Source: Alphaproteobacteria bacterium
GTDB taxonomy: Bacteria > Pseudomonadota > Alphaproteobacteria > Rhizobiales > Methyloligellaceae
Assembly: GCA_016869535.1 (NCBI GenBank)
Contig: VGDX01000010.1
Span: 1 to 64,000 of the forward strand
Direction of reading: 5' to 3'
Length of the DNA stretch: 64,000 bases
Shown here: piece by piece, positions 36,366-45,480 of the stretch
How positions within the stretch are numbered: the first letter of the stretch is position 1
How the letters are laid out: the number at the start of each line of letters is the position of its first letter
The notes under the pieces: generated by a model
What the model was told of the DNA's origin: nothing
Database searches by the model: none
The model's input: only the letters and a program-made list of their open reading frames with translations
Made by a program: the position numbers and the translations under genes

Positions 36366-37408
36366 TGTCAACCGACGACCTGTTCGCCGCCGAAGAGCAG
36401 GTGATCGCCGCGGCGCAAGAGCTGCTTGAAAACGGCCGCTTCCACGACAAGGCCGACGGCACGCTCTACGCGGATCTGCTCAAGGATTATCAAAAACTGT
36501 TCCGGACCACGCGGCGTCTGATGCGGTTGAGCGATCGGAACGAGCAGCAGCTCAATGCGCTGACACAGGAGCAGCGGCTTGCCAACGAGATCATCGCCAC
36601 GAAGAACAAAGAACTTGAGGCGCTGTCCAAGAAGCTGTCGAAATATCTTTCGCCGCAGATCTATCACTCGATCTTCACCGGCGCGCAGAATGTCGAAATC
36701 GATTCGAACCGCAAGAAACTGACCATCTTCTTCTCGGACGTGATCAACTTCACCGAGACCACCGACAAGCTCGAATCGGAAGATCTCACGAATCTCCTCA
36801 ATCGCTACCTAACCGAGATGTCGAACATCGCGCTCGAACACGGCGCCACCATCGACAAATATATCGGTGATGCGATCATGGTTTTCTTCGGCGATCCCGA
36901 ATCGAAGGGCGTCAAGGAGGATGCGCGGGACTGCGTGCGCATGGCCGTGGCCATGCTCAGACGCATGCGCGAGCTGCATGCGGAATGGCAGGAGCTCGGC
37001 GCGGAGAAGCCGTTCCATCTGCGCATCGGCATCAATACCGGCTATGTCACGGTCGGCAATTTCGGCAGCGAAGACCGCATGGATTACACGATCATCGGCA
37101 GCGCCGTGAATCTCACTGCGCGGCTCCAGTCCTATGCGAATATCGACGGCATATTGCTCGGGCACGAGACCTATTCGCTGGTAAAGGATGAGATAGCGGC
37201 CGAGGAGCAAGAGCCGATCAAGGTCAAAGGCTTCGCCGAGCCTGTGCGCTGCTACAAGGTTCTCGGTCTCTATGACGACCTTGCTGACGAGGGGATGGTC
37301 ATCCGCGAAGAGACGGACGGCTTCAAGTTCCTGCTCGATCTTCAGAAACGCGAGCGGTCCGAGGCTATCGCCGCCCTGGAAGCCATCATCGCGCGCTTGA
37401 GGGAATGA
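36365..37408 (+). CDS. Class III nucleotidyl (probably adenylate) cyclase with coiled-coil N-terminus
   Basis: The 347-residue protein has a helical/coiled-coil N-terminus (residues 1-100, with QKLFRTTRRLMRLSDRNEQQL) and a CHD cyclase domain (about 115-300). Metal aspartates are Asp125 (FFSDVINFTETTD) and Asp169 (KYIGDAIMVFFGD). Lys165 and Thr242 (MDYTIIGSAVN) match the Lys/Thr adenine-specifying pair of class IIIb adenylate cyclases, and Asn249/Arg253 are the transition-state residues. It occupies the slot of the diguanylate cyclase SiaD, so the output is probably cAMP. No GGDEF domain is present. Whether the N-terminus binds the SiaC-like protein is inference. Confidence 0.9.
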   Translation: MSTDDLFAAEEQVIAAAQELLENGRFHDKADGTLYADLLKDYQKLFRTTRRLMRLSDRNEQQLNALTQEQRLANEIIATKNKELEALSKKLSKYLSPQIYHSIFTGAQNVEIDSNRKKLTIFFSDVINFTETTDKLESEDLTNLLNRYLTEMSNIALEHGATIDKYIGDAIMVFFGDPESKGVKEDARDCVRMAVAMLRRMRELHAEWQELGAEKPFHLRIGINTGYVTVGNFGSEDRMDYTIIGSAVNLTARLQSYANIDGILLGHETYSLVKDEIAAEEQEPIKVKGFAEPVRCYKVLGLYDDLADEGMVIREETDGFKFLLDLQKRERSEAIAALEAIIARLRE

Positions 37409-37430
37409 GACCAGCCGAGGGGTGACGCCG

Positions 37431-37901
37431 ATGAGCAGCTATCTTGCCTTCAAGATCGTCCACATTCTCGGCGTGGTGCTGTTTCTCGGCAATATCATCG
37501 TCACCGGCGTGTGGAAGGTGCTGGCCGATCGTACCAACGACCCGCGCACCATCGCCTACGCACAGACTCTCGTAACCTTGACCGACTGGATTTTCACCGC
37601 CGGCGGTGTGGTGCTCATCTTGATCGGCGCCTACGGCATGGTGTGGGTCGCCGGTCTCAATCCGTTGGGCCCGGCATGGCTGATATGGGGGCAAAGCCTG
37701 TTCATTGCCTCCGGCATCATCTGGGTGGCGATCCTGATCCCCACGCAGATCGCGCAAGCGCGTGAGGCCCGCGCCTTTGCCGATGGCGGCCCGATCCCGG
37801 AGACCTATTGGCGACAGAGCAGGCGCTGGGTCATTTGGGGGACCATCGCCACGCTGCTGCCCTTGGCCAATCTCTACTTCATGGTGGTCAAACCGGCCTA
37901 A
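37431..37901 (+). CDS. DUF2269 membrane protein
   Basis: The protein (156 residues from this start) has four hydrophobic helices: YLAFKIVHILGVVLFLGNIIVTGVW, TDWIFTAGGVVLILIGAYG, the LFIASGIIWVAILIP segment and WGTIATLLPLANLYFMV. These match the DUF2269 (integral membrane) family of unknown function, with its conserved K-x-x-H near the start. GAGGGG precedes the ATG at 37431. It follows the cyclase by 22 bp and may share its transcript. Confidence 0.85.
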   Translation: MSSYLAFKIVHILGVVLFLGNIIVTGVWKVLADRTNDPRTIAYAQTLVTLTDWIFTAGGVVLILIGAYGMVWVAGLNPLGPAWLIWGQSLFIASGIIWVAILIPTQIAQAREARAFADGGPIPETYWRQSRRWVIWGTIATLLPLANLYFMVVKPA

Positions 37902-38137
37902 GTGCCGTGACGCTTCGGCGGCGCGTCGTCATTGGCGGGCAGGCGCCGCGTGCTTTCCTGCAGCGCCTCTTTCAACGAGGTCGGGCGGTTGTATTTGCGC
38001 AAGAGGTCGAGGAAGGCCTCATCAGCCAGGTCCTGAAGGTTTCGCCTGCTGTCCAGCGCCAAAAGCGCGAGTGCTTGCCAGATCTCCGGCGTAAACTCGA
38101 TCGATTTGCGCTTGGTATAATGCGTCTCTGCGGCCAC
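37898..38137 (-). CDS. Small ribbon-helix-helix-like protein
   Basis: The 79-residue protein is basic at the N-terminus and reads KRKSIEFTPEIWQALALLALDSRRNLQDLADEAFLDLLRKY, consistent with a short strand and two helices of the ribbon-helix-helix/antitoxin type. No partner toxin is next to it. The stop overlaps the stop of the convergent DUF2269 gene by 4 bp. Confidence 0.65.
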   Translation of the reverse strand: MAAETHYTKRKSIEFTPEIWQALALLALDSRRNLQDLADEAFLDLLRKYNRPTSLKEALQESTRRLPANDDAPPKRHGT

Positions 38138-38178
38138 GTGCGATCTCCTTTACGGAGAGGCACAGCCTATCTGATTCT

Positions 38179-39099
38179 CTATTTCGCGACAGGCGTGATG
38201 ACGCGCAACGCGCCGGGTCTGGACCTGTAATGCAGTGGCGGATGGAGCATTTGCACGTCACCGTCGAGCGCCACTGGAAGCCGGCTTGTTTTGGCGTCGA
38301 TCTCGGCTTCTTTGAGCTTGAACGTGTCCAGATCCCGCTCGGGGTTCGGATGTCGCAAGCATAGCCGGCACACCGTCAGGAACAGCTCCCAGGCATTGGA
38401 CGGCTTCAACACGTAGAACCACAGCGCGCCGCTATCGAGGCGCGGGCGGTGACCGAGCGTAAACAGGTCGATGCCGTATTCGTTGTTTCCCACGAATAGG
38501 CACGGGGTGTGATAGGGCCTGGCAAGACCCTCCGCCCTGAGGCGTAGACGCTGGCGCGGGAAGTTGTGCAGCACGCGCAAGAAGGCGAGGGTCATGGCCA
38601 TCCATTTGGTGAGTTTGTATGTCGTGCGCCGCCGTTCGCGGTCGATGACCATGTAGGGATAGATGCCGATCGAGGAGGTGTTGACGAACGTCTCGCCATT
38701 GACTTCGGCGATGTCGACAACGCGCGTGTGACCGGAGGCGATCGTTCCAACCGCGGCATCGACACTCAAGGGAATGCCGAGGTCCTTGGCGAAGTGATTG
38801 CGTGTGCCGAGCGGAATGACACCGAGCGGGGCGTTCGTCTCGGCCAGCACGCCGGCCACGATCCGAATGCTGCCGTCGCCGCCGCCGATCACGATGGCAT
38901 CGATCTTCTCCTGACGAAATTGCGCAAGGGCAGATTCAGCCGCGACGCGCAAATTCTCGCTGCTGGCAAATACGGCGGTAACCGCCAAGCCATGTTTGGC
39001 AAAGGCACGCTCCAAATTGAAGCGCAGAGCTGTTTCAGGCGTTTGTAGGAAAGCACCGGAGCCGGGGTTGATCAGAACGAAGATACGTTGCACAGCCAT
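38179..39099 (-). CDS. Diacylglycerol/lipid kinase family protein
   Basis: The 306-residue protein has the DAGK catalytic core: FVLINPGSGA at the N-terminus, the nucleotide-binding AIVIGGGDGSIRIVAGVL, and LGVIPLGTRNHFAKDLGIP, followed by the beta-rich C-terminal domain with CLFVGNNEYGID and LPVALDGDVQM. Members phosphorylate diacylglycerol, sphingoid bases or related lipids; the substrate cannot be told from sequence. It is separated from the upstream transaminase gene by 3 bp. Confidence 0.92.
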   Translation of the reverse strand: MAVQRIFVLINPGSGAFLQTPETALRFNLERAFAKHGLAVTAVFASSENLRVAAESALAQFRQEKIDAIVIGGGDGSIRIVAGVLAETNAPLGVIPLGTRNHFAKDLGIPLSVDAAVGTIASGHTRVVDIAEVNGETFVNTSSIGIYPYMVIDRERRRTTYKLTKWMAMTLAFLRVLHNFPRQRLRLRAEGLARPYHTPCLFVGNNEYGIDLFTLGHRPRLDSGALWFYVLKPSNAWELFLTVCRLCLRHPNPERDLDTFKLKEAEIDAKTSRLPVALDGDVQMLHPPLHYRSRPGALRVITPVAK

Positions 39100-39102
39100 G
39101 AA

Positions 39103-39951
39103 TCAGGCCTTGCGCGCTTCTTCGAGATAGAGACGGCGGAACGCGCGTGACACCGGGCCTGGTCTGTGGTCGCCGATCGGAACGCCGTCGATCTCCACCA
39201 CGGGCAGGACGAAGGCAGATGCCGCGGTCATGAATGCCTCGCGTGCGGCAAGGGCCTCGGCCACGCTGAACGGCCTTTCCTCGAAGGGGACGCCCTCTTC
39301 CTTCGCCAGCCGCAGCACGGCGCGGCGCGTCACGCCGGGGAGGATGTGAGGTCCGAGCGGCTGGGTGCGCAGCACGCCTTCGGCATCGAGGATGAATGCC
39401 GTCGAGGATGTTCCCTCGGTTACGAACCCATCCTCGACCATCCATGCCTCGTAGGCGCCCTTGAGTTTGGCCGCCTGCTTGCCCATGGCCTGGGCCAGCA
39501 TCGAGGTCGATTTGATGTCACGGCGCTTCCAGCGAAGGTCGGGGATGGTGATGATTTTCACCCCGGTCGCGGCATAGGGGTTGTCGATCAGCGGCCGGCT
39601 CTGTGTGAAAGCAACCACGGTTGGTGGAATGTTCTCAGGGTACGCGAAATCGCGGTCGGCGGCGCCGCGGCTGATATGCAGATAGACCACGCCTTCCACT
39701 ACGCCGTTCCGCGCGATCAGTTCCTCGTGCAGCGCGCGCAATTCAGCATGATTCAAGGGAGGAACGAGCGAGATTTCCCTTAACGAGGTGTCCAGCCGGG
39801 AAAGATGCCCCCCAAAGTCGACGAGCTTCCCGTCGAGAACCGCCGTCACCTCGTAAACTGCGTCACCGAACAGAAAAGCGCGGTCGAAAACGGAGATTTT
39901 GGCCTCCTCCTCGGGCAGATACGCGCCATTTACATAGACGATGCGGGACAT
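39103..39951 (-). CDS. dat: D-amino-acid aminotransferase (class IV, PLP)
   Basis: The 282-residue fold-type IV aminotransferase starts VYVNGAYLPEEEAKISVFDRAFLFGDAVYE, has the PLP lysine in WKRRDIKSTSMLAQAMGKQAA, and TEGTSSTAFIL with the phosphate-binding loop. The pattern fits D-alanine/D-amino-acid transaminases that supply D-Glu for peptidoglycan; branched-chain (IlvE) enzymes are longer, and the KSTS stretch differs. It is followed 3 bp later by the lipid kinase, so they are probably co-transcribed. Confidence 0.9.
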   Translation of the reverse strand: MSRIVYVNGAYLPEEEAKISVFDRAFLFGDAVYEVTAVLDGKLVDFGGHLSRLDTSLREISLVPPLNHAELRALHEELIARNGVVEGVVYLHISRGAADRDFAYPENIPPTVVAFTQSRPLIDNPYAATGVKIITIPDLRWKRRDIKSTSMLAQAMGKQAAKLKGAYEAWMVEDGFVTEGTSSTAFILDAEGVLRTQPLGPHILPGVTRRAVLRLAKEEGVPFEERPFSVAEALAAREAFMTAASAFVLPVVEIDGVPIGDHRPGPVSRAFRRLYLEEARKA

Positions 39952-40125
39952 GAGCCGGGAGGGGGTGAGGAGATGGGAACGAACTGCCTAGCGCCGGCTT
40001 TGGCCGAACGCAACCCGCTACCCCTCAGCCTTGCTTTTCACTCCCCCGCGCTTGAGGCATACTCGGTTGCTTTTTAGAAACAACGACTCGGTCCTGAATA
40101 CCGGGCCAGCTTGGGGGGATGGGGA

Positions 40126-40527
40126 ATGACGTCAGCCAGTGTCTTGATTGTCTTGTTGGTGGGAGCCGTTGTCGGCGCGCTTGTCGGCCTGCTGATCGGA
40201 GGCTCTATAGACCCATGGTATCTCGCGCTTCTTGCCGGCTTTCTCGGCTCGACGATTGCGGCGGTCGTCCGCAGCGCGATCCTGGCGCGCGGCGCCGGGA
40301 TTGGACCCGATGACACAAGCATGCCGGGTCTGGTGACTGTCTATGCTGCTATAGCGTCGCTCGGCGCCGGCAGTCTCGCGCTCGATATTGCGGAACGAAG
40401 CGGCCTTGCTACCGTGCCGGTATGGATCGGCACGCTTGCCGGCTTATTCGCCGCGATCCTGACCGCCATATTGATGGTGACGTACTACACCCATCCCGGC
40501 CAATCGCCCAAGGTCAAGAAGCGCTAG
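40126..40527 (+). CDS. Small integral membrane protein, unknown
   Basis: The 133-residue protein has four hydrophobic helices ([75 protein letters not shown]) and a basic end. A long purine-rich GGGGGGATGGGGA precedes the ATG at 40126. I do not recognise the family. Its stop overlaps the convergent bioB stop by 4 bp. Confidence 0.7.
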   Translation: MTSASVLIVLLVGAVVGALVGLLIGGSIDPWYLALLAGFLGSTIAAVVRSAILARGAGIGPDDTSMPGLVTVYAAIASLGAGSLALDIAERSGLATVPVWIGTLAGLFAAILTAILMVTYYTHPGQSPKVKKR

Positions 40528-41573
40528 CGCTCTACAGCAACGTCCTGCACGCTGAGGCCGGCCTCTTCGATCAGGGCAAGGTCGTCGACCGTGTCGTTAT
40601 TGGCGGTGGTGAGCAGCTTGTCGCCGTAGAAGATGGAATTCGCGCCGGCGAGGAAACACAGGATCTGCGCCTCGCGTGTCAGCGCGCGGCGGCCCGCCGA
40701 GAGTCGCACGTAAGATTTGGGCATAAGAATGCGCGCCGTCGCGACCATGCGCACGAGATCGAGCGGATCGACCGGCGGTTGATCTTCCAATGGGGTACCG
40801 GGCACCGCGACCAGAGCGTTGATCGGCACGCTCTCGGGATGCGGGTCGAGCGTCGCCAATGTTTCGAGCAGACGCGCACGGTCCTCGATGCTTTCACCCA
40901 TGCCGATAATGCCGCCGCAGCAGACCTGGATGCCGGCACTGCGCACGTTCGAAAGCGTATCGAGCCGATCCTGGTAGGTGCGGGTGGTGATGATCTCGCC
41001 GTAGAATTCGGGCGACGTGTCGAGATTATGGTTGTAGGCGGTAAGCCCCGCTTCGGCGAGACGGTGCGCCTGTGTCTCGGTGAGCATGCCGAGGGTAACG
41101 CAAGCCTCCATGTCGAGCGCGCGCACGCCACGCACCATGGCAAGCACGTCATCGAAGGCAGCGCCGTCTTTGACCTCGCGCCAGGCAGCGCCCATGCAGA
41201 AACGCGTGGCGCCGGCGTCCTTGGCGAGCCGGGCCTTGGCGAGCACGGCGTCGACGTCGAGCAGCGTTTCCCGGGCAAGTCCCGTCTGTTTGGCGTAGTG
41301 GGCCGATTGCGGACAGTATTTGCAGTCCTCGGGGCAGGCGCCGGTCTTGATGGATAACAGGCTAGCAAGCTGGATCTTGCCGTCGGCATGGAAGCGGCGG
41401 TGCACGTCACGCGCCTCGTCCACCAGATCGAGCAGGGGAGCGGTAAGCAGGGCGAGGACCTCCTCCGTGCCCCAATCGTGACGAATATCGGGGACACCCT
41501 CGCGCTCGCGCCGGGTCTTAGGCCCATGGCCGTTGCCGTTGATAGGATTCAGCCTTTCCAGGATGTCCGACAC
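40524..41573 (-). CDS. bioB: Biotin synthase
   Basis: BioB is the radical-SAM enzyme that inserts sulfur into dethiobiotin. The protein (349 residues) has [22 protein letters not shown] with the CxxxCxxC iron-sulfur cysteines, [39 protein letters not shown], and a late LFLAG-like [20 protein letters not shown] use the GTG at 41573 (VSDILERLN); the frame is open upstream to a TTG at 41633, which would overlap the divergent bioF start. Confidence 0.95.
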   Translation of the reverse strand: MSDILERLNPINGNGHGPKTRREREGVPDIRHDWGTEEVLALLTAPLLDLVDEARDVHRRFHADGKIQLASLLSIKTGACPEDCKYCPQSAHYAKQTGLARETLLDVDAVLAKARLAKDAGATRFCMGAAWREVKDGAAFDDVLAMVRGVRALDMEACVTLGMLTETQAHRLAEAGLTAYNHNLDTSPEFYGEIITTRTYQDRLDTLSNVRSAGIQVCCGGIIGMGESIEDRARLLETLATLDPHPESVPINALVAVPGTPLEDQPPVDPLDLVRMVATARILMPKSYVRLSAGRRALTREAQILCFLAGANSIFYGDKLLTTANNDTVDDLALIEEAGLSVQDVAVER

Positions 41574-41620
41574 GTTCTTCGCCCGCGATTGCCGACCGGT
41601 GAGGCCTTCGCTAATACAGG

Positions 41621-42814
41621 ATGATGGTGGCAAGCGAAAGCAGGTACCGGGCCTTTCTCGACACGCTGGCCGATGAGGGCCTGCGGCGGGAGCTTGTCGG
41701 CGTGGAGGTTCGTGACGCGAGGACCATCCGCGTCAAAGGCCGATCGTACCTGAACCTCGCCAGTAACGATTATCTCGCTCTGCGCTTCAGGCCTGAGCTT
41801 ATCGCGAGAGCCTCGGAATGGGGCGAGCGCTACGGCGTGGGCTCGGGCGCATCGCGCCTCGTCACCGGTAATCTCGACCTGTTCGCCGGCATCGAAGCCA
41901 AAGTCGCCAAACTGAAAGAGAAGCCGGCAGCTTTGATCATGGCCTCTGGCTTCCAGGCCAATGCGTCGGTGCTCCAGGCCCTGTTCGACCGGACTGTGCT
42001 CGGCGAGGAGCCCCTCGTTTTCGCCGACAGGCTTAACCATGCGAGCATGCATTTCGGTTGCAAAGCCGCCGGCGTCCGCCAGCTCCGTTATCGGCATTGC
42101 GACGCGACGCATCTCGCCGAGCTTCTGAATCAGTATCAAGGAGATAACAGGCCGATATTCATCCTGACCGAGAGCGTGTTCTCCATGGATGGCGATATGG
42201 CGCCGCTCGCCGAGATCGCAAAGCTCGCGCGCGCGCATGAGGCGGCTTTGATCGTCGACGACGCGCATGCCACCGGCATTCTCGGCGAGGGGGGGCGCGG
42301 CCTCTCGGACGAGGCCGACATCGTCATCGGCACTTTCTCCAAGGCACTCGGCGGTTTCGGCGCCTATGTTGCTTGCTCGTCGCCGCTTCGCGATTTTCTG
42401 ATCAATCGTTGCAGCGGCTTCATCTATTCAACCGCGTTGCCACCGCCGGTACTCGGCGCCATCGACGCGGCCCTCGATCTCGTCCCGGGCCTGGATGCCG
42501 CGCGCAGGCAAGTCGCGCAACTCGCCGCTAAATTCCGCGCGGGTACCCAGCAACTCAAAATGAGTACCGGCACATCGAGCACGCAGATTGTCCCGCTGCT
42601 GGCGGGCAGTGCGGAATCGGCGCTTGCTCTAAGCGGCAGACTTCGCGATGCGGGGTTCTGGGCGACCGCCATCAGGCCTCCCACGGTGCCGCAAGGTACC
42701 GCACGGGTGCGACTTGCCTTTACAGCCGCGCATGAAGAGGGAGACATCGATCGCTTGCTCGATGTACTCACAGATAAGTCTGGCGTGAGTCCCGAGAAAG
42801 TCGATTCGCTCTAA
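41621..42814 (+). CDS. bioF: 8-Amino-7-oxononanoate synthase
   Basis: BioF condenses pimeloyl-ACP with alanine. The 397-residue alpha-oxoamine synthase shows [41 protein letters not shown], the PLP lysine region [17 protein letters not shown], and [16 protein letters not shown]. It is divergent from bioB (47 bp apart from the preferred starts), and 3 bp before the esterase-like gene, so F, the esterase and C form one unit. Confidence 0.95.
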   Translation: MMVASESRYRAFLDTLADEGLRRELVGVEVRDARTIRVKGRSYLNLASNDYLALRFRPELIARASEWGERYGVGSGASRLVTGNLDLFAGIEAKVAKLKEKPAALIMASGFQANASVLQALFDRTVLGEEPLVFADRLNHASMHFGCKAAGVRQLRYRHCDATHLAELLNQYQGDNRPIFILTESVFSMDGDMAPLAEIAKLARAHEAALIVDDAHATGILGEGGRGLSDEADIVIGTFSKALGGFGAYVACSSPLRDFLINRCSGFIYSTALPPPVLGAIDAALDLVPGLDAARRQVAQLAAKFRAGTQQLKMSTGTSSTQIVPLLAGSAESALALSGRLRDAGFWATAIRPPTVPQGTARVRLAFTAAHEEGDIDRLLDVLTDKSGVSPEKVDSL

Positions 42815-42817
42815 ACC

Positions 42818-43441
42818 ATGCATTTCGTCCTCGTTCATGGCTGGGGCTTCCATGCCGGCATCTGGGCCGACTTCGTCACCCATCTCGGTGATGCTCGGGT
42901 CACACTGTTCGATCTCGGATTTGTGTCTGGGGGGCCGAAAGGTAGTGATGAATGGCCGGAAGACAGCATCACGATCGGTCATTCGCTTGGCTTTCTCTGG
43001 CTGCTCAGGCAGGGGCGCCCGTTCAAGGCATGGGTGAGCATGCAGGGTTTCGACTGCTTTTCTTGCCATGTCCCGGCCTCTCGAATTTCAGCACTGAAAC
43101 GGGGCCTTGAACGAGACGCCGGCGGGACGCTCCAAGCCTTCTGGCGCTCGTGCGGCGCCGCTGGTTTCGCTTTGCCCGAGGCGCTGAACGTGCCGAGGCT
43201 TGATGAAGGCCTCGATTGGCTGATGCAATGGGATGCAAGCGAGGTTAAGCAACAGCTTGAACGACCGATGCTGGCCCTTGCGTCCCGCGACGACACAATC
43301 GTGCCTCCGGCCATGACCGAATCCATATGGAGGGACACAAATATCGTGTGGTCAAACGACGGCGGTCATGTCCTTCCCTTGCGGCATCCGCGCTGGTGCG
43401 CGCGCCATGTGCTGGAGTTCGTCCATGCTCTCCCGTCGTAG
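42818..43441 (+). CDS. Alpha/beta-hydrolase, BioH-like pimeloyl-ACP methyl ester esterase
   Basis: The 207-residue protein starts MHFVLVHGWGFHAGIWADF, a BioH-like HGWG oxyanion motif, with the nucleophile in IGHSLGFLWLL, an acid in SRDDTIVPP and a histidine in GGHVLPLRHP. Its place between bioF and bioC argues that it removes the methyl group that BioC adds, releasing pimeloyl-ACP for BioF. It is short for BioH (about 255), and could be a distinct family analogous to BioG/BioJ/BioK; the helical cap is reduced. Confidence 0.8.
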   Translation: MHFVLVHGWGFHAGIWADFVTHLGDARVTLFDLGFVSGGPKGSDEWPEDSITIGHSLGFLWLLRQGRPFKAWVSMQGFDCFSCHVPASRISALKRGLERDAGGTLQAFWRSCGAAGFALPEALNVPRLDEGLDWLMQWDASEVKQQLERPMLALASRDDTIVPPAMTESIWRDTNIVWSNDGGHVLPLRHPRWCARHVLEFVHALPS

Positions 43442-44153
43442 CGCCAAGGTCGTCGCGAGTTTCGATGCGCGTGCTGAGAGCTACGAGCAGCATGCCGGCC
43501 TGCAACGCGCTGTCGCCGATCGTCTGGCTCAGCTTCTTCCCGACCTGGAACGGCCGAGCGTGCTCGAGCTCGGATGCGGCACCGGCCTGTTCAGCCGTCA
43601 TTTGGTCAAGAATTATCCCGAAGGCCGTTTTATCCTGACCGATGCCGCGCCGGCCATGATCGCCGAATGCCGGCGCAATCTCGCGGGGCTCGGCAAGGCT
43701 TCCATCAGCTACGAGGTGATGGATGCCGGCGAAGCTGGCGGCCATGCCGGGCTCGATCTCATCGTATCGAGCATGACCTTGCACTGGCTGCCCGATCCGG
43801 CCACCGCGCTCGAGCGATTGCGCCGGCTTCTCTCTCCACAAGGCGTGCTGCTCTACGCCACGCTTGGTCCAGACAGCTTTGCCGAATGGCGCAAAGTCCT
43901 GGCCTCCGCATCTCTGCCGGCGGGGCTCGCCGAGATCAAGCCGCTACAGGGTGTGGCCGAGGAACAGCGTCTCGTCCCCGATGCCGACACGCTGTCTTTC
44001 CTTCGCCGCATGAAGGCTGTGGGCGGACTAACTCCTCGTGAAGGATATGTGCCCTTATCGCCGGGACAATTGCGCCGCGCCATCCATGCCGCCGATGATC
44101 GCTTCGGCGGCCGCATCACCTGGCATATTGTCTACGGCCGGCTCACCGCTTGA
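43425..44153 (+). CDS. bioC: BioC-like malonyl-ACP O-methyltransferase
   Basis: The 242-residue protein has the SAM-binding motif VLELGCGTGLFSRHL, LTDAAPAMIAECRRNL and DLIVSSMTLHWLPDP, with the N-terminal VVASFDARAESYEQHAGLQRAVADRL typical of BioC. BioC methylates malonyl-ACP to start pimelate synthesis. I start at 43425, within the esterase gene (17-bp overlap). Its end overlaps the convergent bioA end by 11 bp. Confidence 0.92.
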   Translation: MLSRRSAKVVASFDARAESYEQHAGLQRAVADRLAQLLPDLERPSVLELGCGTGLFSRHLVKNYPEGRFILTDAAPAMIAECRRNLAGLGKASISYEVMDAGEAGGHAGLDLIVSSMTLHWLPDPATALERLRRLLSPQGVLLYATLGPDSFAEWRKVLASASLPAGLAEIKPLQGVAEEQRLVPDADTLSFLRRMKAVGGLTPREGYVPLSPGQLRRAIHAADDRFGGRITWHIVYGRLTA

Positions 44154-45480
44154 GCGAATCGAGACCCTCGATAAGCCCTGCATAGGCTCGGGACATCTCC
44201 TCGTCCGTGATGCAATAAGGTGGCATCAGATAAAGCGTAGAGCCGAGCGGCCGGATATTGAGACCGTGCGCGAGATACCAGGCTTTCAGCTTGCGGCTTT
44301 CGTCGGATTGATAGGCGCCTATATCCTTCACGTCGAAGGCAACGATCGAGCCGAGAACACGCGGACGCGTCACATCGGAGCGTCGTTGCAGCTCCGCCAG
44401 CAACTCCCGGTGCCGCAGGTTGATGGCTTGGATGCGTTCCAAAGTCTTCTCTTCCTCGAACAGGTCGAGCGAGGCGCAGGCCACGGCGCAGGCAAGTGGG
44501 TTGGCGGTGAAGGAATGGCCATGGGGAAGGGCGCGATCGAAGCTTTCGCCCAGAAAAGCCTCGAAGATTGCTTCTCGCGCCACCGTCACGGCCATCGGCA
44601 TATAGCCCGCGGTCAGCCCCTTCGACAGGCAGACAAGGTCCGGCACCACGTCCGCCTGTTCGAGTGCGAAGAGCGTTCCGGTGCGTCCAAACCCTGTCAT
44701 CACCTCGTCGAAGATGACGATGACGCCGAACGCTTGCGCCGTTTCGACCAGGCGCTTGAGAAAACTCGGGCGACAGACGCGCATGCCACCCGCCCCTTGC
44801 AGCAAAGGCTCGATGATCATCGCTGCGATGCTTTGCCCACGTTCTGCCAGCAAAGCCTGGAAAGCCGATAGAGCCCCGGCTTCCCGCTCCTCGACGGCAT
44901 CGTCGCCTTCGAAGGTCGCGGGATAGGGCAGTACGAGGACCTGGCACATCAGGTCGCGGAACGGCTTGAACATCTGCGAGCCGCGTCCGACCGACATGGC
45001 GCCGAGCGTATCGCCGTGATAGCCGCCATCGAAAGCGAGCAGCAGGGTGCGACGCGGTTCGCCGCGATTGATCCAGTATTGATAAGCGATTTTGAGCGCG
45101 ACCTCGACCGAGGTCGAACCGTCGTCGGAAAAGAACACGCGGGAGAGATCGCCCGGCAGGAGGCGCACCAGCCGTTCCGCAAGATCCACGGCAGGCGCGT
45201 GCGTGAAGCCCGCGAACATCACATGCTCGAATTCTGCGGCCTGCTTCGCCAGCGCCGCATTCAGCTTAGGATGCGCGTGGCCATGCGTGCAGGTCCACCA
45301 GGAGGAGACAAGATCAAGAATCTCCGTGCCGTCCGCATCGAAGAGAGTTGCGGCCTTGGCCCGCGCAATAACCGTGGGTTCGCCTTCGGTGCCATGCTGG
45401 GTAAAGGGATGCCAGACATATCGGCGATCGCCCGCGATCACCTCGCGCGCCGGACGATTTCGGTTCGGCGCCTCGTTCAC
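44143..45480 (-). CDS. bioA: Adenosylmethionine-8-amino-7-oxononanoate aminotransferase
   Basis: BioA uses SAM as amino donor to make DAPA. The 445-residue fold-type I aminotransferase has VWHPFTQHGTEGEPTVI, DGTEILDLVSSWWTCTHGHAHP, DDGSTSVEVALKIAYQYW, VIFDEVMTGFGRTG and the PLP lysine in LVCLSKGLTAGYMPMAV. WHPFTQ and GSTSVEVALK mark it as BioA. It overlaps bioD by 4 bp. Confidence 0.96.
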   Translation of the reverse strand: MNEAPNRNRPAREVIAGDRRYVWHPFTQHGTEGEPTVIARAKAATLFDADGTEILDLVSSWWTCTHGHAHPKLNAALAKQAAEFEHVMFAGFTHAPAVDLAERLVRLLPGDLSRVFFSDDGSTSVEVALKIAYQYWINRGEPRRTLLLAFDGGYHGDTLGAMSVGRGSQMFKPFRDLMCQVLVLPYPATFEGDDAVEEREAGALSAFQALLAERGQSIAAMIIEPLLQGAGGMRVCRPSFLKRLVETAQAFGVIVIFDEVMTGFGRTGTLFALEQADVVPDLVCLSKGLTAGYMPMAVTVAREAIFEAFLGESFDRALPHGHSFTANPLACAVACASLDLFEEEKTLERIQAINLRHRELLAELQRRSDVTRPRVLGSIVAFDVKDIGAYQSDESRKLKAWYLAHGLNIRPLGSTLYLMPPYCITDEEMSRAYAGLIEGLDSLKR

